64,000 nucleotides of DNA from Peribacillus simplex (GTDB lineage Bacteria; Bacillota; Bacilli; Bacillales; DSM-1321): positions 496,001 through 560,000 of the forward strand of contig NZ_FTMX01000004.1 in NCBI RefSeq assembly GCF_900156045.1, read 5' to 3'. The position numbers were made by a program, and so were the translations under genes. Positions 18,194-26,346 of the stretch are shown here, piece after piece. Positions within the stretch are counted from its first letter, which is position 1. Each line of letters opens with the position of its first letter. The notes under the pieces were generated by a model that had not been told where the DNA came from, made no database searches, and saw only the letters and a list, made by a program, of their open reading frames with translations.

Positions 18194-18901
18194 ATGGAGT
18201 TAGACTTTAAAAATCCAATCCCTTTACATGCTCAATTGAAAACCATATTGGAAAATCAGATTTTGGAAGGTTATTATAAAGATAAAATCCCGAGTGAAAG
18301 GGAACTCATGGATATGTATTCTGTCAGCAGGAGCACTGTGCGGGAAGCAGTATCCATTCTGGTTCGTGAGGGGATATTGGAAAAAAGGCATGGTAAGGGA
18401 ACGTTCGTTTCCCTTAAACCTGTACAAGAATGGCTTAAGATGATAAGTTTTACGGAAACCACTAAAAGCATGGGCATTGAACTACTGGATCATGGCCGTG
18501 TAATGACACCTGAAAATATAGCTGATGCAAATGGGTTTGAGGATGAATCTTATCATATTAAAAGATTGCGGTTGCAGGGGGATGTCCCAATAGCCATAGA
18601 ATTGCATTATTATTCTTTGGACCTAGGAAAAAAATTGACGAAATTCGATTTAAGTACAACCGTATTGTATGATGCACTCGAAGGTGATCTAAACATTGAC
18701 TTTTGTGAAGCGGAACAAATCATAACCTGCGGCTTCCCAACAAAAGAAGATGCAGAACATTTAGGTATAGCCGAAACGATGTGCTTACTGATCACAGAAC
18801 GAATGATTTTTGATTCTGATGGTAACTTAGTAGAATATTATAAAGGGTTATTCCGATCGGATATGTATTCATTCGCAATGAAAATGTCTCGGAAGAATTG
18901 A
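18194..18901 (+). CDS. GntR-family transcriptional regulator, HutC/UTRA type
   Basis: 235 residues. The N-terminal winged helix reads IPSERELMDMYSVSRSTVREAVSILVREGILEKRHGKGTFV (about residues 34-75), followed by a UTRA effector domain to the C-terminus. Such proteins are usually repressors released by a pathway metabolite. The same motif is found before the permease, before xsc and before this gene, so it is the likely regulator of all three. Effector unknown; sulfoacetaldehyde, taurine or the phosphonate analogues are candidates. It is not the MocR-type TauR of proteobacteria, having no aminotransferase domain. ATG after TGGAGGA. Confidence 0.88.
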   Translation: MELDFKNPIPLHAQLKTILENQILEGYYKDKIPSERELMDMYSVSRSTVREAVSILVREGILEKRHGKGTFVSLKPVQEWLKMISFTETTKSMGIELLDHGRVMTPENIADANGFEDESYHIKRLRLQGDVPIAIELHYYSLDLGKKLTKFDLSTTVLYDALEGDLNIDFCEAEQIITCGFPTKEDAEHLGIAETMCLLITERMIFDSDGNLVEYYKGLFRSDMYSFAMKMSRKN

Positions 18902-18915
18902 TTTTGCACATAAAG

Positions 18916-18958
18916 TGACCTAAGCCTTTCTAAGATGCAGAGAGGCTTAGGTCATTTT
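18916..18958 (+). terminator. Rho-independent terminator after gntR-type gene
   Basis: TGACCTAAGCCTTTCT and AGAGAGGCTTAGGTCA form a 16-pair stem (one G-U) with a 7-base loop, then TTTT. Confidence 0.85.
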
Positions 18959-19515
18959 CGCTTCTATATCATTGAGTTAGTCGATCTTGAACCGGATTAA
19001 AACGCCAGTCAAGACTTTCTATAAAAACCCGATTAGCTATAATATGATTTACCACCGGGTTCAACGTAGTTTTAGGGTAGAAAAATGGCTGATTTAGTTG
19101 AGACAATATTTAAAGTAAATCTATCATATTCAACGTACACATTGATAGGACTTTATGATAGGATTGGCTGTTTCATGAAATAACTGCCTCTTCAGTCTTT
19201 CAAGATAAATCGTCCCCCCAGACGCTCCAAGTCAAATCCTTAAAAGCCTATTTATGCATACTGGTACACAAAGATAAAACGATTCGAAAACAAAGGTAGT
19301 CAATAAGATTGCACACAATGACAAGTATACGCACAACGTCCATTACTTATTATGGTCAATGGTTGGCAGCGACTAACCTCTCCAGACATGCCAAGTGACA
19401 CATAACAACCACAAAGCAAATTACCACGAATGGGCAGTTTAGAGATAAAATTAAAGAAATGATCCAGGCGGAAAAAGCTGAAATATGGACTATAAGGGTG
19501 AAAGGAGTTAATTCC
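18959..19515. other. Gap before the sigma-54 activator, no gene recognised
   Basis: No frame with family features was found on either strand. The promoter of the activator must lie here but no single good sigma-A promoter stands out. Confidence 0.4.
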
Positions 19516-20928
19516 TTGAAAGAGCAATCAAATAATAAAAACAATGCTTCAATTAGTGATAATAGCATAGGCTGGTGGAAAGCAATTATAGAATCAATCA
19601 ATGATGGTGTTTTAGTGATTGATCATAATGGGTATGTAAGGATGATCAATCCTGAATATACACGTATTACTGGTGTTACTGCTGAAATCATAGGGAAGCC
19701 ACTGGTAAAATATCGGCCCGGAGCGCAACTTACAAAAACACTAAAAGATTGTCAGTGTCGTGTTGGAGTCTACCGAAAGACAAAAGACCGAGAATATGTG
19801 GTCGATATGGCTCCAATTATTCTCAATGAACAGGTTGTTGGCGCTGTGTCCGTCTGCAAAAGTTTAACTGAAGTTCATAAATTGTCAATTGAACTTCAAA
19901 AACAAAACGAGAAAGTCCGGCAGCTTAAAAAGCAGATGAATTCGCTTTATCAAGTAAAATACACTTTTGATGACATCATCGGAAAAGATGGCGGGTTGAA
20001 GGACGTTGTGTATGTGGCAAAACGGGTTTCCGATTCCAACTATCCAATTTTAATTATCGGCGAGAGCGGAACAGGAAAAGAATTATTCGCACAGGCTATT
20101 CATCATAAAAGCCATCGTGGTAATAAGCCTTTTATTCCAGTTAATTGTGCGTCTATTCCACCTTCTTTATTAGAAAGTGAGTTATTCGGTTATGGAGATG
20201 GGGCCTTTACCAATGCAAAAAAAGGCGGTAAAATCGGTTTATTTGAAATGGCAGACCAGGGTACGCTCTTTTTGGATGAAATTGGTGATATGTCATATGA
20301 TCTTCAGGCTAAGTTACTCAGGGTGTTACAAGAAAGTAAGATCAGAAGAGTAGGAGAAACAGAAGAGCGAAATATTGATGTCAGGATTATTGCCGCTACA
20401 CACCGTGATCTACAACAGCTTGTAAATAAAAATCATTTTCGCGGAGATTTGTTTTATAGACTTAATGTTATAGGTTTAAAGATAGCACCTCTTCGAGAAC
20501 GAAGAGAGGATATTCCTGAACTGGTTCATTCATTGCTTCGTTCGTCATTAACTCCATCTAAGGAAGGTTCTATGTACACTATTGACGAACAAACTTTAGA
20601 ATTTTTACGGTCATATGAATGGCCTGGCAATGTTCGAGAATTGAGAAATGTGATCGACTATGCAACTTGTATGGCAGAAGGTATGGAGATAAAGATCCAA
20701 CACCTACCTGATGTATTGATGAAGCTCGAATTGAATCGCTTAGATTCTACTCTAAAACCAAACGGTCAAACACTAAAGGACATAACGGAAGAAGCAGAAT
20801 CAAAATTCATTCAAGAAATTTTGGGGCAGTTTGGAAATGATATGGAAGGAAGAAAAAAAACCGCAAATTCTCTAGGGGTGTCCTTGGCCACCTTATATAA
20901 TAAAATGAAAAAATACCGTATTATTTAG
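19516..20928 (+). CDS. Sigma-54-dependent activator with PAS sensor (variant GAFTNA loop)
   Basis: 470 residues from the TTG at 19516, chosen because AAAGGAG stands 8-10 bases before it; the ATG at 19459 has no ribosome site. Order: PAS domain (about 20-130), coiled linker rich in Gln/Lys, AAA+ domain with Walker A GESGTGKE (182-189), the sigma-54 loop, Walker B TLFLDEIGD, Arg finger region FRGDLFYRLNV, and a Fis-type helix-turn-helix ending LATLYNKMKKYRII. The sigma-54 contact loop reads GAFTNA (229-234) instead of GAFTGA. Three identical palindromes and a -24/-12 promoter follow immediately, so it should drive the CitMHS-AtuA genes. Confidence 0.9.
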   Translation: MKEQSNNKNNASISDNSIGWWKAIIESINDGVLVIDHNGYVRMINPEYTRITGVTAEIIGKPLVKYRPGAQLTKTLKDCQCRVGVYRKTKDREYVVDMAPIILNEQVVGAVSVCKSLTEVHKLSIELQKQNEKVRQLKKQMNSLYQVKYTFDDIIGKDGGLKDVVYVAKRVSDSNYPILIIGESGTGKELFAQAIHHKSHRGNKPFIPVNCASIPPSLLESELFGYGDGAFTNAKKGGKIGLFEMADQGTLFLDEIGDMSYDLQAKLLRVLQESKIRRVGETEERNIDVRIIAATHRDLQQLVNKNHFRGDLFYRLNVIGLKIAPLRERREDIPELVHSLLRSSLTPSKEGSMYTIDEQTLEFLRSYEWPGNVRELRNVIDYATCMAEGMEIKIQHLPDVLMKLELNRLDSTLKPNGQTLKDITEEAESKFIQEILGQFGNDMEGRKKTANSLGVSLATLYNKMKKYRII

Positions 20929-20934
20929 AGCGAT

Positions 20935-20950
20935 TTCTAAAAAATTAGAA
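20935..20950 (+). promoter_or_regulatory. Activator binding palindrome 1
   Basis: TTCTAA-AAAA-TTAGAA, a 6-base inverted repeat just after the activator stop codon. Same as copies at 20965 and 21041. Confidence 0.7.
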
Positions 20951-20964
20951 TAATATCCATTGAT

Positions 20965-20980
20965 TTCTAAAAAATTAGAA
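20965..20980 (+). promoter_or_regulatory. Activator binding palindrome 2
   Basis: TTCTAA-AAAA-TTAGAA, extended to GATTTCTAA / TTAGAAATC (9-base arms). It lies exactly 30 bases from palindrome 1, about three helical turns, so both face the same side of the DNA. Confidence 0.7.
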
Positions 20981-21040
20981 ATCAACCAAGGCTATAGAAT
21001 TAGGGGATAAAGTAATTTATTTGAGAATCTTAGTAATATT

Positions 21041-21056
21041 TTCTAAAAAATTAGAA
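21041..21056 (+). promoter_or_regulatory. Activator binding palindrome 3
   Basis: Third exact copy of TTCTAA-AAAA-TTAGAA, 76 bases from palindrome 2 and about 180 bases upstream of the -24 element. Confidence 0.7.
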
Positions 21057-21221
21057 TTTGAATCCACTATAAATGAAAGCGCTAGCAACAAAGTGCTTTC
21101 TTTTTTTTGTTTTTTAAATTTTTAAATGAGTACTTAAATAACTGATAAATCAGCATTAGAGTGAACAAACACCTAAGAAAATCAAACTGCAATAATAATT
21201 TAAATATTACTTTCTTTGTTT

Positions 21222-21237
21222 AGGCATGGTTCTTGCA
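21222..21237 (+). promoter_or_regulatory. Sigma-54 (-24/-12) promoter
   Basis: AGGCATGGTTCTTGCA: GG at 21223-21224 and GC at 21235-21236 are 12 bases apart, as required. It matches TGGCAY-N5-TTGCW except for the first T. About 130 bases before the transporter start. Confidence 0.8.
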
Positions 21238-21370
21238 AAAGTATAGTACACAGCAAAACTCTTATAGAAAGGGCAATGAAATCCTTGGTGAATATGCCTC
21301 GTGGGGAAAAATCTTTTCATCTGAGCTATGTCAGTAAACATTCAATTTACGACTCATTGGGAGGGATTAT

Positions 21371-22675
21371 ATGTTAGCTATTTTAGGTTTCTTGACAATA
21401 GGAGTTTTCCTTTACCTCATTATGACAAAACGTTTATCAGTCTTAATTGCTCTGGTGTTGGTGCCAATCGTTTTTGCTTTGATCGGTGGATTTGGCTTGG
21501 GGATAGGAGAAATGATGCTAGCGGGTATCGAAAAGGTTGCTCCTACCGGAATTATGGTGGCTTTTGCTGTTTTATATTTTGGGCTGATGATGGACACGGG
21601 TTTGTTTGATCCAATCGTATCTAAGATGCTTCTTATCGTGAAAGGAGATCCCTTAAAAGTGGTGGTGGGCACGGCCGTTATCACGATGCTTGTATCCTTA
21701 GATGGGGATGGTGCTTCTACTTTTATGATTACTGTTTCCGCCTTACTTCCTCTTTATAAGAGATTGAAGATGAACCCTCTCATTTTAGCAGGTGTAGTGG
21801 CTTTGGGCGCAGGTGTGATGAATCTTGCACCATGGGGCGGTCCAACAGCAAGGGCGATGGCAACTTTGAATGTCACTTCTGCTCAACTATTTAATCCTAT
21901 TTTACCTGCTATGGTTGCAGGTATCCTATGGGTGTTGTTTTCATCCTATTTACTTGGAAAAAGAGAAAGGGAAAGAATAGGGATTATAGATTTGGAGGAA
22001 AAGGACAACATAGCTTTTCAAGAATTAGCGGCAACGACGTTAGAATTTAAGCGTCCCCAACTTTTTTGGTTCAATCTAATTTTGACACTGATTCTTCTCA
22101 TCGCTTTAATCAAAGTATGGCTTCCACTTCCTACTTTGTTTATTATTGCTTTTACAATTGCTTTATTGGTGAATTACCCAAACCAAAAACAGCAGATGGA
22201 GCGTATCACAAGTCATGCAAACAACGTTGTTATGGTTTCGACCATGATTTTTGCGGCGGGGATCTTTACCGGTATTTTGACCGGAACAAAAATGATTGAT
22301 GCTATGGCGCTTTCTATGGTGTCGATTATTCCTGAAGCGATGGCGGGCTACTTACCTATTTTGACAGCTATAACAAGCATGCCTCTAAGTTTAGTTTTTA
22401 CACCGGATGCTTACTATTTTGGAGTCTTACCTATCATTAGTCAAACCGCTTCTACTTTTGGAATTGATCCCATTGAAATTGGCCGGGCAGCTATACTGGG
22501 GCAAATGACAACCGGCTTCCCATTAAGTCCATTAACAGCCTCTACGTTTATTCTTATAGGAATGACAGGCGTCGATTTAGGGGATCATCAGCGTTTTATT
22601 TTTAAATGGGCATTTGGAACAACGATTATCATGACTATCGTAGCCCTGCTAACAGGAGCTATTACTATAATTTGA
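21371..22675 (+). CDS. CitMHS-family transporter (citrate/di-tricarboxylate type)
   Basis: 434 residues, about 11-12 membrane segments. The segment MLVSLDGDGASTFMITVSALLPLYKRL and the GGPTARAMATL stretch are typical of the CitM/CitH group, which carries metal-complexed citrate or related carboxylates with protons. Near the C-terminus PDAYYFGVLPII and GFPLSPLTASTFILIG repeat the half-site pattern. First gene behind the sigma-54 promoter. The next gene starts within 10 bases of its stop, so an operon is certain. Actual substrate may be whatever the AtuA-type proteins act on. Confidence 0.85.
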   Translation: MLAILGFLTIGVFLYLIMTKRLSVLIALVLVPIVFALIGGFGLGIGEMMLAGIEKVAPTGIMVAFAVLYFGLMMDTGLFDPIVSKMLLIVKGDPLKVVVGTAVITMLVSLDGDGASTFMITVSALLPLYKRLKMNPLILAGVVALGAGVMNLAPWGGPTARAMATLNVTSAQLFNPILPAMVAGILWVLFSSYLLGKRERERIGIIDLEEKDNIAFQELAATTLEFKRPQLFWFNLILTLILLIALIKVWLPLPTLFIIAFTIALLVNYPNQKQQMERITSHANNVVMVSTMIFAAGIFTGILTGTKMIDAMALSMVSIIPEAMAGYLPILTAITSMPLSLVFTPDAYYFGVLPIISQTASTFGIDPIEIGRAAILGQMTTGFPLSPLTASTFILIGMTGVDLGDHQRFIFKWAFGTTIIMTIVALLTGAITII

Positions 22676-22682
22676 GGTGATT

Positions 22683-24023
22683 ATGTTGATTAGAATCGGT
22701 TCAGGTGCAGGATTTTCAGGTGATCGGTTGGAACCCGCACTACTCCTTGCAGAAAAAGGGAATTTGGATTATCTAGTGTTGGAATGTTTGGCGGAACGGA
22801 CAATCGCGCTGGCGCACAAGCGAAAAAAAGAGAATTCTTCATTAGGCTATGATCCGCTGCTTGAAAAGCGGATGGAGCTATTACTTCCAACACTCATTCA
22901 AAATGGTGTGCGGTTAATTACAAATATGGGAGCAGCCAACCCGGTCAGTGGCGCTGAAAAAGTAATTGAAATTGCCCAACGACTAGGTCTTTCTATCAAA
23001 GTGGCGGCTGTGACAGGGGATGATGTATCGTCATTCCTGGATACAGATGCCCAGACTATGGAAACAAATAAGCCTCTACATTCATATGGCCCAATTTTAT
23101 CGGCAAATGCCTATCTTGGTGTGGAAGCTATTTTACCTGCGTTAGAAAAAGAAGCAGACATTATTCTGACCGGGAGAGTGGCGGATCCATCCTTATTTTT
23201 AGCGCCAATGGTTCACCACTTCGGATGGTCGGTTGACGACACAGATTTGATTGCAAAGGGCACCATTATTGGCCACCTTTTGGAATGCGGTGGTCAAATT
23301 GCTGGCGGTTATTACGCAGATCCTGGAAAAAAGGATGTTCCACACTTGGAGAACTTAGGATTTCCGTATGCGGAGGTACGAGCAGACGGTTCTGCCTTGA
23401 TTACAAAAATTTCAAATACAGGTGGAGTTATCAATCTAATGACGGCGAAAGAACAGCTTTTATATGAAGTCACAAATCCGAACGAATACATTACACCTGA
23501 TGTAATTGCAGACTTTATGTCAGTAAAGCTTCGAGAGGCAGGGCCGAATCGAATTGAAGTAACAGGAGGGAAAGGAAAGAAACGGCCGGAAACGTTAAAA
23601 GTAAGCGTCGGTTACCATGCAGGGTTTATAGGTGAAGGAGAAATTTCATATGCCGGTTCAAATGCATGGGGACGAGCACAACTAGCTGGAGACATTATGA
23701 GAACGAGACTTGAGAAGAGTTTTGATGAGTTGCGGATTGATTATATCGGTGTTTCATCCACACACCGGAATACGTTTGGACAATGGAATGAACCATACGA
23801 AGTCCGACTAAGGGTCGCAGCTAAAGCACAAAGTCTAAGTGAAGCCGCTAAAATTGGTGAAGAGGTTGAATCTCTTTACACAAACGGGCCAGCCGGTGGA
23901 GGAGGAGCAAGAAAGTATACACACGAAGTTTTAGGAATTGTTTCTTCTCTACTTCCTCGTGAAGAAATTGAAGTGAATGTTGTAATAAAGGAGAGTGTAC
24001 TGCATGAAGAGAAAACTATATGA
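22683..24023 (+). CDS. AtuA-like acyclic terpene utilisation family protein (DUF1446)
   Basis: 446 residues. The opening IRIGSGAGFSGDRLEPALLLAEKGNLDYLVLECLAERTIALA is the DUF1446/AtuA signature; GRVADPSLFLAPMVHHFGW and the Gly-rich GPAGGGGARKY also fit. AtuA is required for citronellol/geranyl degradation in Pseudomonas, but the family is wide and its reaction is not established. Here the usual C-terminal domain is a separate downstream gene. ATG 22683 is used; GTG 22677 is in frame, and the GAGGTGA ribosome site overlaps the previous stop. Confidence 0.8.
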   Translation: MLIRIGSGAGFSGDRLEPALLLAEKGNLDYLVLECLAERTIALAHKRKKENSSLGYDPLLEKRMELLLPTLIQNGVRLITNMGAANPVSGAEKVIEIAQRLGLSIKVAAVTGDDVSSFLDTDAQTMETNKPLHSYGPILSANAYLGVEAILPALEKEADIILTGRVADPSLFLAPMVHHFGWSVDDTDLIAKGTIIGHLLECGGQIAGGYYADPGKKDVPHLENLGFPYAEVRADGSALITKISNTGGVINLMTAKEQLLYEVTNPNEYITPDVIADFMSVKLREAGPNRIEVTGGKGKKRPETLKVSVGYHAGFIGEGEISYAGSNAWGRAQLAGDIMRTRLEKSFDELRIDYIGVSSTHRNTFGQWNEPYEVRLRVAAKAQSLSEAAKIGEEVESLYTNGPAGGGGARKYTHEVLGIVSSLLPREEIEVNVVIKESVLHEEKTI

Positions 24024-24327
24024 GCTTGCCCACAGTCGCGCCGGTGATAAAGGGAATATTTTGATGCTTTCGCTTATTCCATATCATGAAAAAGACTATG
24101 CCCTTTTATGCAAAGAAGTAACAATCGAGAGAGTAAAACAACATTTTAAGGACATTGTTGATGGTGAAATTTTTCGATATGAGATTCCAAATATCGCTGC
24201 TCTTCAGTTCGTTTGCCATCAAGCTTTGCTTGGCGGGGTTACAATATCACTCGGTATGGATACGCATGGGAAAAGTTTGAGTTACGCCTTATTGGAGATG
24301 GAAATAGAGGTACAAGAAGCGTTATAG
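24004..24327 (+). CDS. AtuA C-terminal-like small subunit
   Basis: 107 residues, beginning LYELAHSRAGDKGNILMLSLIPY and containing RYEIPNIAALQFVCHQALLGGVTISLGMD. It corresponds to the small domain found fused at the C-terminus of many AtuA proteins, so large and small parts probably form one complex. It overlaps the preceding gene by 20 bases (ATG 24004, with AAAGGAG 10 bases before), which indicates translational coupling. Confidence 0.8.
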   Translation: MKRKLYELAHSRAGDKGNILMLSLIPYHEKDYALLCKEVTIERVKQHFKDIVDGEIFRYEIPNIAALQFVCHQALLGGVTISLGMDTHGKSLSYALLEMEIEVQEAL

Positions 24328-24567
24328 GAGGGGGATAAAAAAAATTTATAAATAGTATCGGACGTTATATCATCTGTTTGAAGACCATCTGCATCAAAGA
24401 AAAGGGTTTCTTTTTCAACACTCAGGTGCGTTAAGTGGTATAAGAAGGAGCTGTTCCAAAAAACTGTTCTTAAGATAAAAATGTTCGTTCATAAGCAAAT
24501 CTAAAGATATATAAATGTGGTTCTTAGCCATACTAATAAAGATTAAAATTCGTTAGGAGGCAATATA

Positions 24568-24720
24568 ATGGGAAGATCAAACAATCATAAACCATCTAGC
24601 AGCAAAAAGGCGTTACCTCAAACTCCCGAAAACTTAAAAATAGAACCGGATCGTGTTGATGAAGAGTTTTCTCGTGAGCTTGGTGAAAGTGGAAAAATAA
24701 GAGCTACAAGACCTAAATGA
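24568..24720 (+). CDS. Small YfhD-like protein
   Basis: 50 codons after TAGGAGG: a basic, hydrophilic N-terminus MGRSNNHKPSSSKKALPQTP followed by a DEEFSRELGESGK stretch. The MGR...LPQTP...EFS-EL pattern recalls the YfhD family of small Bacillus proteins of unknown function, often spore associated. Single gene, no partner. The coding call is supported by the strong ribosome site and clean frame. Family assignment is tentative. Confidence 0.6.
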   Translation: MGRSNNHKPSSSKKALPQTPENLKIEPDRVDEEFSRELGESGKIRATRPK

Positions 24721-25177
24721 AACAAAAAAGTGAAAGATGCGGAATGATTTTTACACTCCTTTTTAAATTTAAGTAAAACAAAAAAACGCGCTGTTTTTTT
24801 ATTTTCTTATAGAATCAAAGGTGCGTTAGTGAAACAATAATCGCGGAACGGAAGTGGATTGGCGAAAAAACTTTGCAAGCTTACTTAAGAGATCGATTTT
24901 ATAGTTAATGAAAAAAGGATCTTCAATGTGGAGATCCTTTCATACTGTTTCTTCAACTAAAGATAATCTTAGTCGAAGAAACAGTGTCACTTTAATAAAT
25001 ATCAATAGTAGTTAACACTCATTTTTTCCGGATTTATAAGAAAAAGACTGAGCTAGTTTTTTAGGTAGTTACATGTTAAAAATATCTATATTTGTTGGCA
25101 ATTAATAAATCTTGGATGATTTATTTAGACTCTTTCTTACCTAGTTCCTTACATACCTTACTTCATGATCTAGAATA
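24721..25177. other. Intergenic region with two adjacent hairpins
   Basis: AAAGGATCT-N9-AGATCCTTT (24914-24940), then the longer ACTGTTTCTTC ... GAAGAAACAGT (24944-24985), whose interior also pairs. The first could terminate on either strand; the second lacks a clear T-run. No gene is recognised here. Confidence 0.45.
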
Positions 25178-25687
25178 TCAAGGCTTGCCCGCCGTAACCA
25201 GCCGTTTGATTCTAGAGGGCTTGCCATCCTCCAATTTAGCCGAAATTAACCCAAGTACTACTCCAAGCAGCGCACCTGCTCCCACTTCCACAGGCTGATG
25301 TCCGAGCAGTTCCTTCAGTTCTTTCTCACGCTCCACATACTCAAAGCTTGGAAACTCTCCAGAAAATTTCGCCATATTATCTTCAAGATCATTCACAAGC
25401 TTAGCAATTTCGCCTGTATGGCGCCGAATCCCCTGAGCATCATACATCACAATTACGCCGAACACTGTCGCAAGCGATGTTTCCGTATGCAGCCAGCCTT
25501 TATTCGCTGCCACATAAGATGCCAGTGCGGCCACACCTGCAGAGTGCGAACTTGGCATGCCACCTGTTGAGAAAGCCTGTTTCAAATCCCACTTTCCTGT
25601 CAGCTTATTATGCGTTAAAATTTTCAGTCCTTGTGCAATGCCGATCGCCGACAGCGCCGTTAAAATTCCCCGATTCATCTTTTCCAT
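25178..25687 (-). CDS. Divergent PAP2-family membrane protein (YuiD-like)
   Basis: 169 residues from the ATG at 25687, which has GGAGGAG about 6 bases before it; longer frames lack a ribosome site. It has the phosphatase-like motif GGMPSSHSAGVAAL and later DAQGIRRHTGE, with four or so membrane segments. The YuiD/DUF212 family is related to acid phosphatase/vanadium haloperoxidase (PAP2) proteins, but its substrate is unknown. It stands alone on the minus strand. Confidence 0.85.
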   Translation of the reverse strand: MEKMNRGILTALSAIGIAQGLKILTHNKLTGKWDLKQAFSTGGMPSSHSAGVAALASYVAANKGWLHTETSLATVFGVIVMYDAQGIRRHTGEIAKLVNDLEDNMAKFSGEFPSFEYVEREKELKELLGHQPVEVGAGALLGVVLGLISAKLEDGKPSRIKRLVTAGKP

Positions 25688-25945
25688 GAGCAACTCCTCC
25701 ACTCCAGACCAGTCCAACCTAATCCAGGAATTTATCTTCTTTCTTTTGATACCCAAAAAATAATTTTTATATGCGGAAGATCCATGATTATCGGCATTTA
25801 TTAAAAGTCTACTTGTGTTAAGTTTCATGTATATAATGGCCCAGTGTCAGTGTTCGATTATTTCATAATAATATTTATAGGATGGGTACCTTAAGGAAAA
25901 TATATAACGGAAGATTATTAACATGGTGTTAAGGGTGGCAATGGG

Positions 25946-26317
25946 ATGAACAAGATCAAGGATATAAATCCGGAAGAGTTAAAAAAGATCATGAAGGTAA
26001 CCGAGCGAATGACTTTTACAAAAAACTTCAGGTCCGCTACGGCTGAAGAATGGTTTGTTTTCATTCCAGGCTTTAATGATCCAATTACTGAAGGAGCTGC
26101 TGGAAAGGCTATAGTGCACTACAATCTATATGGAAACAAAGATATGTTCATTAACACGACAATAATTCTGGATGATCCTATACTATTTAAGGAAGAAAAT
26201 TTTCAGCTGGTTTACTCAATTTGTGATGAACTTATAAATCGTCTAGTAGGATACGCTGATACTTTACTGTCAGTACACGCAGGTTCAAATTCTTATAATG
26301 CTGAATACAAACGATAA
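25946..26317 (+). CDS. Hypothetical protein
   Basis: 123 residues, no recognised domain. Mixed alpha/beta composition with no signal or membrane segment. The stop overlaps the ATG of the longest frame of the next gene and lies 30 bases before its better supported GTG start, so it is probably co-transcribed with the erythromycin-esterase-like gene. Function unknown. Confidence 0.6.
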   Translation: MNKIKDINPEELKKIMKVTERMTFTKNFRSATAEEWFVFIPGFNDPITEGAAGKAIVHYNLYGNKDMFINTTIILDDPILFKEENFQLVYSICDELINRLVGYADTLLSVHAGSNSYNAEYKR

Positions 26318-26346
26318 TGTTCGTAAAAGAACAAGGAGGAAAAACA

